Shown piece after piece: positions 44,986-57,110 of a DNA stretch of 64,000 bases (the stretch's first letter is position 1; every line of letters begins with the position of its first letter). Below the pieces are notes generated by a model. That model did no database searches. It saw only the letters and a program-made list of their open reading frames with translations, and had not been told where the DNA came from. Made by a program: the position numbers and the translations under genes. The stretch comes from Asterochloris sp. CNOR1 (lineage: Eukaryota > Chlorophyta > Trebouxiophyceae > Trebouxiales > Trebouxiaceae), in contig OZ017750.1 of the NCBI GenBank assembly GCA_963969365.1, positions 2,976,001 to 3,040,000 on the forward strand. The letters run 5' to 3'.

Positions 44986-47900
44986 ATGCTGAGGGCTGAG
45001 GAGGGTTGTGAGGGGGCAATGCTGTGCAATGATGACGAGAGTCTGAAGAGCATCAGCAGGCAGGGCAGCACAGCCAGCAGCCACCGAATGCGCCAAAGGT
45101 GTGCCACGCGTGACCAGAGGGGTCCTTGTTCGGCTGCTGACTCAGTTTGCTCCTTTGGTTGCAGACATTGCGTGAACAAATGCTTGCTTTTGACCGGCAG
45201 CATGCAGGGCACCTCAGGGAGGTGCCTTTCAGCTGTACATGCTGGAAGCGGGCACTGTCTGGAGCTGCAGAGAGGCTGAATGATATTGCTGCTTGTGAAG
45301 CAGCCAGCAGACTGTTCAGGGCTTCAGGCCAGGCGCAAGGCAATGTGGCCTACCTGATGGTATGCCTGAGCTGTCTGGAACAACCTGGCTGCTGCTGAAG
45401 TGAACAGGAAGCAAGATGGGCACATTTGAAACGCAAACGCAGGGTGCCTTCAGCAAGTGCAGGCATGCCACAGCGCTGCTCGCAGGCGCCTGCCACAACG
45501 GGAACCCCACCCACTGCGCAGGCGCCTGCCCAAACAGGATCCATGCACCTGCAGTGTGGAAGGCTTTGAGGTCTGCGGGAGCGCCCCCGAGGTGCTGGCC
45601 CCCATCCACACCTACAGCAGTGCAGGCAGCGTGGCAGCGGGTGGCGACAGCAGCAGCCCAGACAGTAGGCCTGCGGGGGCTGCTGGGGGCAGCCAATGCG
45701 GCAGCCGAGAGGACGGCTCTGGCAGCCACAGCCGCGAGGACGATGAGTCTGCTGGGGCCAGGAGTGAGGACGACTTCTCTGACGTTGGGGAGCCTGGAGA
45801 GATGGAGGTGGGTTGCCTCAGGATTTGAAGGGCAGCAGGTCAAGGTCTGCCTGGTATCACTGGGGCAGCAGCAGGGCAGGCGCAGGGTAGCTTGTTGGAG
45901 ACTGGGGACCCCGCCGAAATGGAGGTGGGTGGAGAGATGGGGTGCAGGAACCGAAGAATGGATTACATATTTGCATGTGAGATGCCACAGGCCCAGAGCA
46001 GCAGACAGAGAGAGAATGTTGTGCCGAAGGGCCCTGGCTGGGCCATGACTACCAGACAGGGCAGGTGCAGGAGCTTCGTGGTTAGCTGCAACACCATTTC
46101 CACTGCGTGTGGAGACACTGCAGCAGTCTCACACAGATCAACTTGCTTGGAGGCATGGTTGACCAAATTCCCAGGCCGTCCCTGTACGCAATTGCATCAG
46201 GTTGGTGCCGCCCTGTGCATGCGGGGACCGGTCTCCCCCTGTGCCAGGGGGCCACCACTGACAGAGCCAAGGTGGCTCTTCACACTGGATGGCGCTGAAG
46301 CTCAGCCTTAATTGCATTGGTGCTCTCTTCAAGCCTTGAGACCAGCATGGCGGCCCACTGCAGCACACATCCAATGTCAAGCTAGCCAGGCTGCCAGACC
46401 CCATCATTGCACCAGAGTCAAACTGGTTAGGCTGCCTGGAGGCAGTGTCCATTTCGTACGGCTTGGCAGTGCACTGCTGCTGGGTCAAGCCTCATCTGCC
46501 CTGCAGGTGGTGTATGTGCGGGAAGGTGTGGCTGTCTGGCCCACCAAGACTGAGCGGATCATGGGGCGCCTCTCGTTGATTGAGCAGCACCAGGTGCTGT
46601 TTCTGGCATGGCTGCCCTATGGGCCTGGCATGCTGAATGAGGACGGCACCTGGCAGCAGGTGGCCCCTGCTTCCCCTGACAACCAGGGCGCGCAGAGAGG
46701 TGGGCTGGGCTGCAGTGGCTCACTTTGATGGTATGTTGGCCAACCAGTCGCTCTGATGTGGCTTTGAATTGAGTGCCAGTTGGGCAGAGCCGGCTGTTCA
46801 CTGGAATGACAGTGTTGGCCAGGAACCTGGAGCTGCTGCCTGGGTGGCCCAGCATGACTGCTTGACTCAGGCAGCTCGCAGACTCTGTGCCTGAGATGCC
46901 CTTGGCGCATCCCCTGCTGAAGCAAGTGCTGCTGCAGCCACTGGCTGGCGGGCCGCAGGCCACCCAGTCACAGGCCTTTGCTTACTCATGTCTCAGGCTC
47001 TGAGTGGTCTCCACTGGCAGGAAACATTCTGAAACTTAAAGCGCAACCCTCTTGCATCCCTCATCATGCGCCAAGCAGCAGCCTGTGTGGGCCAACGCCT
47101 CTCTAACGACCTGTTACTGAAGCACAGCTGGCCCCATGCTCCTGCAGGGCACATGTATGCCGTCCACCCCATCCCACTGTCAGAGGTCAAGGCCATCTGC
47201 AAGCACACCCCCAGCTTCGGGTGGCAGTACATCATTGTGGTCCTGGGCAATGGGCTCACCCTGCCGCCACTCTACTTCAGCACAGGGGGCGTCAAGGGCC
47301 TCATGTCTGCCCTCAAACAGGTGAGCTGGCCCCATGTTCACGCAGGACATGACGTAGGACAGTCTAGCTGCAGTCCCCAAGGTGCTGCACCTTGGCGCAG
47401 ATGTGGCAAGAGCTGTGGTAGACTTGCTTTTATGAGGCAGCCTGCCCACAATGCTGTGCCCGGCTGAGCCCTTGCGGTGGCCTCCAAGGGCCTCAGCTGG
47501 TGCGCAAGCAGCAGTGCTGCAAGATGTCAGCGGGCAGGCCACAGGCATGCACAAGTCGTCAGGTGCTGGCAGAAACACACTGCCCTCGTGTGCAGCACGC
47601 TCACCTGGTGAAGAGTCGGGACGACCCCAACACCTTCCTGATGAACGACACCACTGACCCCCTCCAGCGCACGCTCACCTCCCTGGAGCTCTCAGACGTG
47701 CTGCAAGGGGCACCCCCGCCAGGTGCTTGTAGCACCTGGGCCCCGCCTATCTCAGGTAACTAACCACCGCGTGGCTGCAGATACAGGTTGAGCAGCTTGC
47801 TGCCTGCTGTGATGGGCCTCATATAGCTTCAGAAGCAGCTGTTTGTCAATACACTGCCTTGAAGCCTTCTCTGCAACAAGCCACCCAGCCTGTGGGGGAA

Positions 47901-50900
47901 CACAGTCTGCGCAGTCTGCCTGATGGCGCATGCATGAAGAGCATGTGTCCATGCCATGCCCCTCCCTGCCTCCTGCTGCAGCAGCTATGGTGCTCAACGT
48001 GCCGCCGCCTGCACCACAATCTAACACAGAGGCCAACACCCTGCTGTCCTGGCAGCCAACCCCAGCCCCCACCTTGTCGCCAGCAGGGGCACAGGGGCGC
48101 TGTGTCTTTCATCAGAATGCCCTTCTGGGCTTGCCCCTGCACCACAATCACCATCGTGGAACCTGGCTGCCTGCAGCTGGAGCTGCGCCGCCTGCGGCCT
48201 GCTTTGACACAGAGGTCAAGGCCCCTCTGATGGCCTCGGTGCTGGAGCAGTTCAACCGGGTGACCCAGATGGCACGGGAGCGGACCTCCACCCTGCTGGC
48301 CTCAGCTGCCTACCTGTCCCCAGGGCCAGGTGCGTGAGCTCTTTGATCTGGGGCTCACAGGGGCTGACAGCCTAAGGTTGCCACCCTGCTGGCCTCAGCT
48401 CCTTGTCTTGTGGGACAAGTACATGTCTGCTGCTGATGTGACGCTGTGGGTGACCTTCGCAGCTCAGTCTCACTGGATTGCTGGCAGCCCACCAGTGCCC
48501 TGCATGAGTCCGCAAGGAACCGGGCTCATTCCCCGCGAAACACTGCAGATGCTGAGGCGCCCCAGGCAGCTGCCACAGCAGCGGCAGCAGCCTCTCATGG
48601 GCCAGTCAGGGTGCACACCAGCTTGGGCCCCAGCCCCTTGGCAGTGGCCCATAGGCACTGCCAGCAGGGGGAAGCAGAGCTGGCATCAGGCGTCATGGGG
48701 CCATCTGCCAGCAGCAAGAGCTCAGGCAAGCATGCCTCATCAGCCTGTTGTTGTTCTAGGGCTGCCATCATCTGGGGCTTCCCTGTATCTGCAACAGCCG
48801 CTTGTGAGGCGCGAGTCGTTGTGATTAGCTGCCCTGCCTGTATCACCATGCAAGGTGCGTTTTTGCAAGGCAGTGGCAACCGACCAGCTACCACAGATCC
48901 TGGTGGGCACTGGTATATGAAACAAGAGCTGACCACCTTGTCTACTCTCAGTGGCTGCCCGAGTCCTTTCACAGTTGCTTACATTCCTGCAGGCGCTGCA
49001 CGGGACAGGCTGGGGGATGCCAGACTTCAGGAACGGCGCTGCAGCAATGCAGAAGCCTCTACCAGCGTGGGAGCCTTTGAGCTCATCGAGCTCTCGGTGA
49101 GCAACTCTTGCTGTTGGCCTACGCATAGCTCTGAGCAGCATTCCCTCTTTCCTGATTTGGAGGCTGGTTCTCACAAGCAAACATTCAGCACACTTGGCTG
49201 ACTTAATACCCCCGTTTGGCATGTCATTTGTAGACTAGCGCTTTACATGAGCGGCATGTGTTCTGGCTTGTGCATGCAGACACGCTGCCATGCAGGCAGA
49301 GGAACCTCGCAGGCCACGCCTATCCCTGCAAGCAAACCCCTTCTGTAGGTGGACAGCCAGGTCCACACATCTCCCTTGCACACGAGCATGCCTGAGACCT
49401 GCAATGGCGTTGGGACCCAGATTGCGCATTCACTGATTCATGACTGCAATGCAGGGGGCCAGCCTGGTGGTAGATCGGAGGCCCAGCACTCCAGGGCCTC
49501 CTCTGTTTGAGGAAGAGTTTAAAACCTTTCTGGACTCTGAAGGTGGGCAAGTGCCTGTTCCGGTGTGCAAATAATTCTGTGTATGAAAGGAATGTGGCCA
49601 GTGTGCCCGTGAACCTTGTGGTTGCTTGAGCATTGCATCACCAGGCAACCTGAGACAGCTCCAACAGCCACAACCGTATCGCACACTGTATCCATGTCGT
49701 TGATGGAGTGCACAGTGGTCCTTGGTCCGAAGGCAGGCACCACGCAATGGTCCATGCATCCCCTGTGGCAGGGTGAGGCCATTGCAGCAGCTGCACTTGC
49801 TGCTGAGACCAGGCACGCTCAAGCACACCTGTAGAGTCCAAGGCATCCAGCTGCCACCTTGCGTTGCCCCCTGCACATTTGCCCATGCACCTCTCCAGCA
49901 GATGCCTCCAGAACGGCACAAAACAGCGATGGGAATGGGCACTCCTCTCCCCTGCAGGCACCCTGGTGGGGTGCAAGCAGTTCAGGGAGCGCGTCTTTCG
50001 CTCCGGCATGGAGCCTGCCCTGCGCCGCACAGCGTGGAAGTTCCTGCTGGGGGTCTTTCCCCCGGACAGCTCCTTTGCAGACCGGCAGCGCCTGCTGGCG
50101 AAGAAGCGGCAGCAGTACCTGGGTCTCAAGCAGCAGTGGACCAGCATCACGGACCAGCAGGCTGCGCGGTTTGTTCTGCTGGTTTTGCCTGTGGTGTTGA
50201 GCAGCAGCACTGTGCCCTGCACACGTAAAAGGCGGTGCAAAGCTTGCTTCCCCACCGCTTCAAGGGCTCAGAGGCAGCATCTGAGGCACCAAGCCAGGGA
50301 GACTTCAAGCTGCAGGTGCCTATGGCTTAGCTGCAGGGCAAGTGCTGCCTGCTCAGGACGTTAAGCTGCAATGAATGGGCATCACCAGTCAGCAGGCAGC
50401 GCAGTGAATGCATTGGGCTAGGTGTTTGCGGCTTGGTGTCATGCTGTGTGGGAGCATGTGGTCACAGCTGGGGCTGCATGCAGAGCGCTGAGCCGCTTCA
50501 GGCCTCCTGCTGGGGTGACAGGAGCACATGCAGTGCTGTGCAGCATGACAAACACTCTTTCAGCAGCTGTCCTCTGGGCAGCGGTGGTAGTTGTGAGTGG
50601 TCCGCATTGGAGGTGCTTTGTACTGCTGGCCCGCAGCGCTAGCAAGCAAACCGCTTGCAAGCAGCCCATAGGTGGGCCCCTCGCCACGTGCTTCAAGTGC
50701 CCCTCCTGCCCCCCCAACCTCTTCTTGGCTGACATCACCTTCCTCCGGCTGCAGCTTTTGCAAATGGCGGGAGCGGCGCACGCGTGTGGACAAGGACGTG
50801 CGGCGCACCGACCGGGGACACCCCTTCTTTGCGCGCGGCGGGGGCCCCAACCTCAAGATGCTGCGCAATGTTTTGATGTCTTACGCCATGTACAACTTTG

Positions 50901-52616
50901 ATCTGGGCTACGTCCAGGTGGGCCGCCTCCTCAGAGCGTGTCGCAGCAGCCTTGTTCATTTGGTATGTGAGACGGACCAAGCACCTGCTGGCGTTCAGGA
51001 ATGGTGCTTCAGCTTCAGGGCACAGCAATACGCTGCCTGGCCATGACTTGAGGCATGGCACAACTGCAAATGTGTGGCTAGCGCTTTGCCTTTTGCAGAA
51101 TCCACCTTGCACTGCTTCAGTGGTGGTAGCATTGCTGGGGTTCCCCTATCAGCGTTCTGTGGCCTTGAGTTGTGACTGCATGGCATGTCTGACCTGGCTC
51201 TGATGCCCTTGCAAGCGCATTGCTCTTGCCATGCAGGTGCCCATACTCGCTACTGTATCATGGCTGCAGAGGCATGAGGCTGCAGGGCATGGCTGCCTGC
51301 AGCTATTCTGTTGGTCTGCAATGGTGCTGACGAGTCCATCACTTCGCTGACATGCTCACGTGCATGCCTGCAGGGCATGTCTGACCTGGCTGGCCCCCTA
51401 TGCCTGCAGGGCATGTCTGACCTGGCCGCCCTCCTGTGCCTGCAGGGCATGTCTGACCTGGCCGCCCCCCTGGTGTTCATCATGCGGGACGAGGCCGAAG
51501 CCTTCTGGTGCTTTGCCGCCCTCATGGAGCGCCTGCAGTCCAACTTCCACACCGATAGTGTGTGAGCTGCTGCGCCTCTATGCTGCTGTGGCAGCTGCTG
51601 CCCAGACTGAAGCGGTGTCAGCGTGTTACATTGCTGTATCAACCCTCAAGCAGGGCAGCTTGTGAGTTGCTGCCCCCTGTTCCAGCGGGTTGCTATAACG
51701 CTGGAGGCGGGCATGGTGTCATAGGTCTTGTGCACTGATTCCAGTCTTTGCCAGTGCGTATGATGTCTTTCATGATCAATGACTTGGCTAATGTTTCCAG
51801 GCGAGGATACTGTGCATGTCCTGGGTGCTCCTGACTTCGGCACAACTCTCACAGCATGCCAAATGTGTGCCTCGTCCTCTGCTGTCCATCTGGCTGCCCC
51901 TATACTGTAGCCCGAACTGCCACGTCCGAGGGTGAGCTTGCTAAGCCCCACACTATCGCTGCAGGGGCATGCACGCGCAGCTGCTGGCGCTGCAGAAGTT
52001 GGTGCAGCTGCTGGACCCGCCCCTGCATGCCCACCTGGAGCGCCATGAGTGCCTCGACTTCTTCTTCACCTACCGCTGGCTGCTCATCCTGTTCAAGCGG
52101 GAGTTCACCTTTGATGAGGTGCGGCCAGCTGCTCGCTTGATTGCTGCCTGCTGGTTCTGCAGCAGAAGCCGTCACATTGTGGCGGTTGCAGCCGGCCTGA
52201 AGGGTCTGCTGGGCTGCGGTGGCATGGCCAGTGGCTGCTTCACTGCAGGAGTTGTGCTGGACCGAGCTGCTGTGATACAGTGCAGTACACCTATCCCCCA
52301 GCCTGCAAGACAGGACTGCTGAAGACTGGAATGCTTGTCCTCTGCATCACAGGTGCTCCAGTTCTGGGAGGCGCTGTGGAGCAACCCCCACACGCCCCAC
52401 CTGCACCTGTTTGCCTGCGTGGCCGTCCTGGAGCAGCACCGGCGAGTCATCATGGAGACTTGCGATGACCTGGACTCCCTGCTGCGTTACTGTGTGCAGC
52501 TCAGTGGGCGTATGAGCTGGAGCCAGACGCTGAAGGATGCCTCTGCTCTGTTTCAGTGGGCTGGGCCTCCCGGCCTGGACTGCTTGAAAGACCTGGACAC
52601 CACCCAGCAGTGTTAG
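44986..52616 (+). CDS. TBC-domain Rab GTPase-activating protein, TBC1D15 / plant RabGAP type
   Basis: Speeds GTP hydrolysis by Rab proteins in membrane traffic. Firm exons: about 45570-45807 (acidic, ends GEPGEME), 46507-46699 (VVYVREGVAVWP; IMGRLSLI), 47148-47320 (HTPSFGWQYIIVVLGNG), 47596-47722 (FLMNDTTDPLQRTLTSLEL), 47983 to about 48330 (FNRVTQMARERTS), about 48995-49098, about 49455-49542, 49958-50168 (PALRRTAWKFLLG), 50756-50917 (VDKDVRRTDRG, the arginine finger; FDLGYVQ, the glutamine finger), 51446-51561 (GMSDLAAPLVFIM; EAFWCFAALMERL), 51965-52118 and 52353-52616. The N-terminal unit is the Rab-binding part seen in TBC1D15/17 and plant RabGAPs. Both catalytic fingers are intact. The 5' end is uncertain: 44986 (MLRAEEGCEG) and an exon near 45165 (TLREQMLAFDRQHAGHLRE) are only candidates. 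Confidence 0.88.
47120..47358 (+). repeat. Intron-end sequence repeated on both sides of an RabGAP exon
   Basis: The acceptor region before the exon (AGCTGGCCCCATG, then a CGCAGG/TGCAGG, 47126-47155) recurs right after its donor (47322-47353). The two flanking introns therefore share their boundary sequence. Confidence 0.65.
48285..48402 (+). repeat. Copy of an RabGAP exon end
   Basis: CCACCCTGCTGGCCTCAGCT occurs at 48289-48308, within the exon encoding STLLASAAYLSP, and again exactly about 90 bp downstream at 48380-48399. Confidence 0.75.
51366..51480 (+). repeat. Three in-frame 36-bp repeats, each with its own splice acceptor
   Basis: Three copies of a unit of the type TGCCTGCAG then GGCATGTCTGACCTGGC. 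The acceptors end at 51373, 51409 and 51445. The spacing is exactly 36 bp, so all three give the same frame: GMSDLAGPLCLQ, GMSDLAALLCLQ, GMSDLAAPLVFIM. A weaker fourth copy (ATGTCTGACCTGGCT) lies near 51185. Only the last gives the normal TBC sequence directly after the YVQ of the glutamine finger. Confidence 0.9.
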
Positions 52617-52959
52617 CATGCAATGTGTTTTCTGTTGTACCACAACCACACCTGCACTTAGCATTGTCACAAAGTCTCACCCTTGTGCCCCAGTCGGGCT
52701 GCATATATTTAGTGTGGTTGAAGGACCACCACATGCCTATGTTGTAAGTTGTTTGCTGGCCTCTTGCCGGCTCACCCGTGACAGCTTCAGGGGAGGCTGC
52801 GGCTGCCATCAATGTCACATGACAGATTGACAGGGATCCACAAAGATGATAGTCTGGCGCCCAGCAGGTCCAGAAGCAGCACCCAATACTATTTCCCAGA
52901 CATGTCAATGCATGCATGCAATCTTTGACTTTGACCAGGCACTTGCGAATCTTGCAGGC
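52617..52959. other. Intergenic stretch before the small membrane-like protein
   Basis: 343 bp between a stop and the next same-strand start. It should hold the RabGAP 3' UTR and the next promoter. A frame open from 52846 runs into the next gene, but the Met at 52960 fits the exon better. No repeat or RNA gene is seen. Confidence 0.4.
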
Positions 52960-54102
52960 ATGTCCTTGGAAGAGAAGGACTTTGACCCACAGCAGTCCAA
53001 TGCCACAGCACTGTTGATGTGGCACATCGTCCAGGTGCGCAATCCAGGCTGTTCAAGGGTTACTTAAAGACGAGAGGAATGCTGAATGATGCCACAATTC
53101 ATAATGTTTGCAGAAAGGCTGGCAGGCAGGCTCTGTGCTGGGGGTTGGAGTTGCAATGCCACTGCTTGCAAGAAGGTGGAGGAAAGCAGGCGTCCTGACT
53201 GGAGAACGTCTGCTGACTGCTTTGTGCCACACTGGAGCCATTACCACTGCAGCTACAGGTCAGGCCCTTTCTGATAGGGGGCACCACATGAGTCCGTGTC
53301 CCTCCTTGCAGCCCAGCCTGGCTTCTGCAGGCGTAGTCGGAGCTGGACTGGTCTGGGGCAAGCCCCTGCCCCAGGATGGCATCGAGGACAGAGTCTACAG
53401 GTAAGGCACAGTCTTGTCAACCAAAATGCACTGGCATCCTTTGAGACTTTGTCTCTCTGGGTCGCCCCATGCAGGTTGCACTATAATGAGGGGCAGAACA
53501 GGACGGACCGCTTTGCTGCGTATGGCGCGCTTGGAGGCAGTCTGCTGGCGCTCACAGCATACCCACGCTTGAAGCCAGTGGCTGGCGGCGCAGCTCTGGG
53601 CACAGCTTTGGGAGTGGGGTGAGTCCGAGCTGCTACACATCTAGGCCAAGCTGCCTATGCAGCGATCACGCAAGACTTCTGTGCAGTTGGATGTGGGGAG
53701 CTGGGGTGACAAAGAAGGGAAGCATTGTGTCAGAGTGACATTGCTGCTCCCGCAGGCTGCACTGCCTGACGTATCCCAATGCTCAGGAGGGACTGGAGAC
53801 TGGACCAGCAAAGTTGGTCGACACCAGGTAGGGCCCTGGCTGGACTGTACACCCTCTCTACCCTGCCCAGAGCAGCTCGTCTGTACTACAGTTTCCAGGA
53901 CATCGCGTTCTCACATGCATGCTTCCCCACAAGACAATCAGCACATCCCACCGCCCATGGCAACACCTCTGCCTTTGCCCAGAACAATGGATTGCCCTTA
54001 CACTGAAGACTTGCCGTCACTGAAGGCATGCTTGTTGCTTTCAGAGCGCATGAAGAAGTATTTGAGCCTGTCAGGCATGAAGCTTTTGATGGTGCCTGGT
54101 GA
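52960..54102 (+). CDS. Unrecognised small protein with two hydrophobic segments, about 145 aa
   Basis: Five phase-matched exons: 52960-53034 (MSLEEKDFDPQQSNATALLM), 53312-53400 (SLASAGVVGAGLVWGKPLPQ), 53475-53618 (RFAAYGALGGSLLALTAYPR; GGAALGTALGVG), 53756-53827 (LHCLTYPNAQEGLETGPAK) and 54045-54102 (AHEEVFEPVRHEAFDGAW, stop). Two Gly/Ala-rich hydrophobic stretches could be membrane helices. The layout recalls small mitochondrial or plastid inner-membrane accessory proteins, but I do not recognise the family. Consistent phases and GTGAGT/CAG borders make a real gene likely. Its stop lies only 41 bp from the stop of the convergent transporter gene. Confidence 0.75.
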
Positions 54103-54143
54103 TTCTGGGAAAGTGGGAGCCTGCATGGCGGCAGGGGGCTGAA

Positions 54144-55651
54144 TCACAGAAACCCAGTTTCCTGCCAGCAATTTTTACAGCACAAAAAAGGCGCTGGATT
54201 TCTTGAGCTTGCCTTGTTGAGGCCAGTCAAAGTGCCAGGGTCAGCATAGAAAAGAGCGGCGGCGATGCTTGTGATTGTCATGCCTAGCACCAGCTGCAGG
54301 TGGATCTGCTGTTGCAAAAGGACTGAACTGGCGGCTGCAGTCAGCAGCATCGCACAGCTGGTGGCAAACACCTGCACAGCAGAGTTTGCAAAGTTTGGAC
54401 GGTAGCCGGTCAGCGGCCTGTGTCCCGGTGCGCGCTCACACCACAGGCAAGAAGGTGCCAAGAGGCACAGTCAGTGACCACCTTGAGGAGGGAGCCCATG
54501 TCCGCCCACATCATGATCCAGGCCACCAGCACACCAGACAATGACAGGTTGAGGACTGCCCCATATGCCCAGTCATTGTAGCCCTGCAGGAGTGAGCGCA
54601 TCCAGGCGCCGGGGGGCAGCCCACCCCTCACGTCTGCACAGGCTAGTCCTGCTGCATTGACCACCACGCCCCAGCTGTACAGCTGCATGTTCTGCCAGTG
54701 GAGGCTGCTGCTGCTGCGCTTCAGGACCCACTCGGTGTACACCGCTGCCACGCCTGACAGGGCTGCGCTCAGGGCGGCATAGGCCACTCCCTGCATGGCA
54801 GCCTCAGGAGTGCAATGGTGCAGGCAGAGCAGAGCTTCTCTGCTCAGAAGCTGCACTTACAGCCCTTGGAGTTGCCAACAGAGTCACTGGAGCCTCGAAG
54901 CTGCCTTCCATGCCAACTGTCCTCAGCTGCAGGCAGGCTGACGGTGTCAGTGCACTGAGTCATTGTGAGCACCTGCACATGGAGCTCTGGCATGAGTGAA
55001 GCCCCAGAGATCAGCAGTCAGTCCGTTCCGCCGGCCCAGGACAGGCACTGTGCTGATTACCTGACTGGTGGTGGCTCCCACCAGCAGCAGCACAAGTGCA
55101 AGCCACTGCAGCAGGGACAGTTGCCGCCTCATCACAGCCCACATGAGGACCCCTGTGGTCAGGATCTTTAGGTTGCTGAGGATCTGATAGGTGGCTGGGT
55201 CCATGTATGTCAGCTGCACGAACTGCAGGCAGGGCATTCTGGTCAGATGCACTTGGCAGTCGCAGGTGGACAAACCGGCATGCATGCAGAAGATGTGCCT
55301 GACCTGCACATTGTTGTGTACCCAGTAGAGAACAGCGGGTACTGCATACAGCAGGGCGGTCTGCCAGCTGAGGCTGGGCCATGCAGTGCCTGCTGCCTGC
55401 TGTCTTTTGAGGAGCAGCCAGCTGATGGCCAGCTTGAGGACCTCCCTGTTGGAGGCACCAGAGCTCAGCAAAGGAGACACAATGCTTGATTGCTGCTGGG
55501 ATGCTCACGCCAGGAATGGCACTGTGTTGTAGTTGTATGGGTAGCCCCTTGTGCCTCGCTGGGACAATGTTGTCAGCAGGCCCTGGAGGCTGGTCAGGAC
55601 AGTCAGCAGAGCTGCAGCTGCCATGAGGTTGAGGGCAGCCCTCATCATCAT
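54144..55651 (-). CDS. Nucleotide-sugar transporter, SLC35A (CMP-sialate / UDP-galactose) type
   Basis: Golgi antiporter bringing nucleotide sugars into the lumen. Exons on the minus strand: 55651 to about 55515 (MMMRAALNLMAAAALLTVLT; GYPYNYNTVPFL), about 55461-55305 (EVLKLAISWLLLK; YAVPAVLYWVHNNVQ), about 55226-55060 (YMDPATYQILSNLKILTTGV; LVLLLVGATTSQ), a short exon near 54935-54865, about 54795-54480 (AALSGVAAVYTEWVLKRSSS) and about 54375-54144 (VFATSCAMLLTAAASSVLLQ). The family hallmarks MDPATYQxLSNLKI, VGATTSQ, SGVAAVYTEWVLK and KVFATS are intact; about ten membrane helices are expected. The substrate cannot be read from sequence. The first exon fits the family only with the Met triplet at 55651, not with the longer frame starting at 55667. 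Confidence 0.9.
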
Positions 55652-55979
55652 GGAGCTCAATGGGCATGGAGCGTCACATCAGATCAGGATCTGAGCTGCA
55701 TGCTGCTCCTGAGATCGAAGAGAGAGATTTAATTCAAAGTCCGGGGCCACAGTGCACGGGCATGTGACTGAATTAAAAATACAATCAAGGCAGCACTGAT
55801 GATGCAAAAGCAGCGTTACACGCACACACTCAGGAAGAAGCAACATTGAGGCATGGTCAGCAAAGAGGTCTGACAAAGTCTGTCTTGGTTGCTGGAACAG
55901 CTGTGGCTATGGGTGTTGCGCAATTCATCAAGCTGGGGGCAATGCAGCAAGCTGTTTGTCTTCAATGGCAGTTGCTGAG
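55652..55979. promoter_or_regulatory. Region upstream of the transporter, up to the LINE relic
   Basis: About 330 bp, AT-richer, without open frames of note. It should hold the transporter promoter and may hold the 3' end of the LINE. No poly-A or short tail repeat marking the LINE end could be recognised. Confidence 0.35.
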
Positions 55980-57110
55980 TTGCTAAGGGGCAAGTGCCTC
56001 ATGCCTAGCTTCTGATGAGCCGCTGCAGCAGGTCCTGGCCATTGCAGTCATGTTAACGACATTGGTTGTGCCATCAAACATCGCCCAGAACAATGGGTTG
56101 TCAGATGCAGTGCGAGTGACATTGCAGATGCGCTGCCTGAACTTGTCAACGTGCTTTTGCCAGTGCACAGCAAGCAGATATCTTCCAGACTTAGCCAGGG
56201 CAATCAAGTGGTGCGTGGTGCCTTTCATGCCCAGCAGGCCACGCCAGAACTGGTGGTGAACCCCCCCCCAGCACTTTGGTGACCATGCTGCTGGCATCAT
56301 GGTGCCAGAACTACACCTCACAGCCACCACTGAGACTTGGCAGCACCAATGCATCAAACAGGTTGCACATGCGTTGGGGCGCACTGAACCATTCTGGAAG
56401 CATCTGCGGCGCATGGCATGCATGGCTTTGCGTGCAGAATTGGTGAGACTTCCCAGAGCAGGAAGTCCCGTTGCGTGGCGTGCCCCACAGACCCAGACAT
56501 CTGAAGCTATCCTTGCGGGTGAGCATCCTCACACCGTATGTGGAAATCCCGGCAGAGGGTGCGACGCGGCTCAAAGACCTGCACCTCAGTCTTCTCCAGG
56601 TTCACTGTGAGGCGTCTCTTCCTGCTGAAGTCCTGCAATGCATCAAGCATGCACTGTAGCCCCTTAGGTCTGGTGCTTAGAATGGCAACGTTATCTGCGT
56701 AGAGCAGCAGCTGCATATGCTTTTGCATCTTTCCACTGGCGGCCTGCAGCACTGAACCAAATGCGGCAAGGCTCGAGGCATGATTGCCTGGCACAGTTTT
56801 CAGCACCTTATGCAAGCTGTCAAATAGCAGCCCGAACCACAGGGGGCTGAGGGGACTCCCCTGCTGCAACCCCTGACAGCATCTGAATGCCCCAGAGGTG
56901 CGCTGTGCGGTCCTCACTGCAGCAGAGTCAACCCCATAGAGGCTCTGCAGACGCTGCAGGAACTGGCCCCGCACTCCAATGTCGGCCAGCTGCTTCCCTC
57001 TGAACTCTGCCACAGTGCATCAGTGTTCCATGGCATCCAGAGAGCAAGGCCGGAGGCAGCTGAAGGGAAAGCATGCACCACATGTTCCAGACACTGCCAG
57101 AGAATGATAT
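55980..57110 (-). mobile_element. Broken, 5'-truncated LINE (non-LTR retrotransposon) reverse-transcriptase fragment
   Basis: The minus strand encodes the RT core: ADIGVRGQFLQRLQSLYGVD, then GLQQGSPLSPLWFGLLFDSL (palm motif with the substrate loop), LLLYADNVAILS (catalytic motif) and RRLTVNLEKTEVQVFEP. The RT catalytic box, normally YADD or FADD, is YADN. After a frame change near 56520 it goes on with FRCLGLWGTPRNG and LFDALVLPSLSGGCEVW. After another frame change at a run of nine or more C (plus strand, about 56262) comes FWRGLLGMKGTTHHLIALAK and HWQKHVDKFRQRI, up to about 55983. This order is that of the 3' half of plant and algal LINE ORF2. The endonuclease and early RT are missing. With at least two frameshifts and the Asn change the copy is dead. 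It lies between two host genes. Confidence 0.8.

Noticed and set aside
51366-51480. A short regularly spaced repeat array that might suggest CRISPR
   Set aside because: Units touch each other without spacers, lie in a eukaryotic gene and carry splice acceptors.
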